Shown here piece by piece: positions 5,636 through 6,289 of a stretch of DNA of 6,289 nt. The translations under genes were made by a program, and so were the position numbers. The stretch is taken from contig JAFDBU010000008.1 in the NCBI GenBank assembly GCA_019313095.1, positions 1-6,289 on the forward strand, written 5' to 3'. The notes beneath the pieces were generated by a model that made no database searches, was not told where the DNA came from, and was given only the letters and a program-made list of their open reading frames with translations. The stretch is from Deltaproteobacteria bacterium (GTDB lineage Bacteria > Desulfobacterota > Desulfobulbia > Desulfobulbales > BM004). Within the stretch, counting starts at the first letter, position 1, and each line of letters begins with the position of its first letter.

Positions 5636-6289
5636 TGAAGCATACCATGTCTGAACCAATTCACATTGATGGCAGGCTGGGGGAAGGCGGCGGTCAGATC
5701 CTGCGGACCTCGCTTGCAATGGCAGCCCTGCTTCGGCAGCCTGTGAAGCTCGACCATATCAGGGCCAATAGATCAAAACCGGGCTTGAAGACCCAGCACC
5801 TGGCAGGTGTATTGGCACTGGCAAAAATTACAGATGCAGAGGTTAAGGGGGCTCACAAGCATTCCACCAGTCTTATGTTTATACCGCGCACCTTAAAAGG
5901 GGGGAGGTATCGCTTTGAGATTTCCACAGCCGGTGCTGCCAGTATGTTGCTGGGGGCTGTCCTGCCGCCTCTGCTTTATGCTTCGCAGCCTTCGGAAATT
6001 ACCATAACAGGTGGCACACATGTACCTTTCAGCCCCCCGTTTCATTATGTCGACAGGGTTTTTCTGCCTGCTTTACAAAAACTGGGAGTAAATGTTTGCG
6101 TCAGGTTGATACGCTGGGGCTTTTATCCCAAGGGCGGTGGTGAGATAAGGCTGCTGGTGAAGCCATGTCATAATTTGCAGGGGGTGAACCTGGCCCAAAG
6201 AGGAAATCTCAAGAAGTTGCAGATTTCGGCCTGCAGTACGGTAAATCTCCCGGATCATATTGTCCAGCGTGAGGTTGCCCACATGGAAA
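5632..6289 (+). CDS. rtcA: RNA 3'-terminal phosphate cyclase RtcA, 3' truncated
   Basis: RtcA converts RNA 3'-phosphate ends to 2',3'-cyclic phosphates with ATP, through an enzyme-AMP intermediate, in the cytoplasm. Visible family blocks from residue 12: IDGRLGEGGGQILRTSLAM (12-30), IRANRSKPGLKTQHL (43-57), ISTAGAASMLLGAVLPPLL, ITGGTHVPFSPPFHYVDRV, GFYPKGGGEI (163-172), then RGNLKKLQI and HIVQREVAHME, which align with E. coli RtcA. The window ends after 219 codons of about 340, so the catalytic histidine (His309 in E. coli) is not seen. The first ATG (5632) overlaps the preceding TGA as ATGA; ATG at 5647 (MSEPIHIDG) is closer to the usual N-terminus and is also possible. Neither start has a good ribosome site, so coupling to the radical SAM gene is likely. 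rtcB is not in the visible part. Confidence 0.95.
   Translation, partial: MMKHTMSEPIHIDGRLGEGGGQILRTSLAMAALLRQPVKLDHIRANRSKPGLKTQHLAGVLALAKITDAEVKGAHKHSTSLMFIPRTLKGGRYRFEISTAGAASMLLGAVLPPLLYASQPSEITITGGTHVPFSPPFHYVDRVFLPALQKLGVNVCVRLIRWGFYPKGGGEIRLLVKPCHNLQGVNLAQRGNLKKLQISACSTVNLPDHIVQREVAHME

Noticed and set aside
1..6289. CRISPR array, insertion sequence or phage genes
   Set aside because: No regularly spaced repeats, transposase, integrase or terminal inverted repeats were found on either strand.

Overview
The window looks like a chromosomal segment of a Gram-negative, delta-proteobacterium-type organism (Desulfobacterota/Desulfuromonadota style). The evidence is an RND tripartite efflux pump, which needs an outer membrane; a textbook sigma-54 promoter; moderate GC genes split by an AT-rich spacer; and an RtcA RNA cyclase next to a radical SAM protein. 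The lineage is an inference from gene style, since no marker gene is present.

Layout. Positions 1-666 hold the C-terminal part of a periplasmic adaptor (membrane fusion protein). It is followed after 5 bp by a complete RND inner-membrane permease of 1040 residues (672-3794). The two are clearly one operon; any outer-membrane factor must lie upstream. Positions 3795-4354 are a 560-bp spacer without a convincing protein gene. Its first part is AT-rich and holds several short inverted repeats. It then carries a near-consensus sigma-54 -24/-12 element (4086-4101), an overlapping extended -10 TATAAT, and about 146 bp that fold into two stem-loops and end in a very strong intrinsic terminator (4226-4257). 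I read this as an unrecognised small RNA gene or a long attenuated leader.

Positions 4355-5635 encode a radical SAM protein with a CxxxCxxC cluster motif. Its frame is interrupted by a single in-frame amber codon (TAG, 5222-5224) and then stays open, with family-like sequence, to a TGA. This may be a pyrrolysine or readthrough site, a young nonsense mutation, or a sequence error. The TGA overlaps by 4 bp (ATGA) the start of rtcA (5632 to the window end), an RNA 3'-terminal phosphate cyclase cut by the window edge.

How they may work together. The efflux pump is a self-contained unit. The right half resembles an RNA-repair locus: in enterobacteria rtcA operons are switched on by RtcR, a sigma-54 activator, and in Salmonella the operon also encodes structured noncoding RNAs. 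A sigma-54 promoter and a structured RNA ahead of a radical SAM-rtcA pair echoes that design with different parts. The link is an inference: the strong terminator lies between the promoter and the genes, and neither rtcR nor rtcB is in view.
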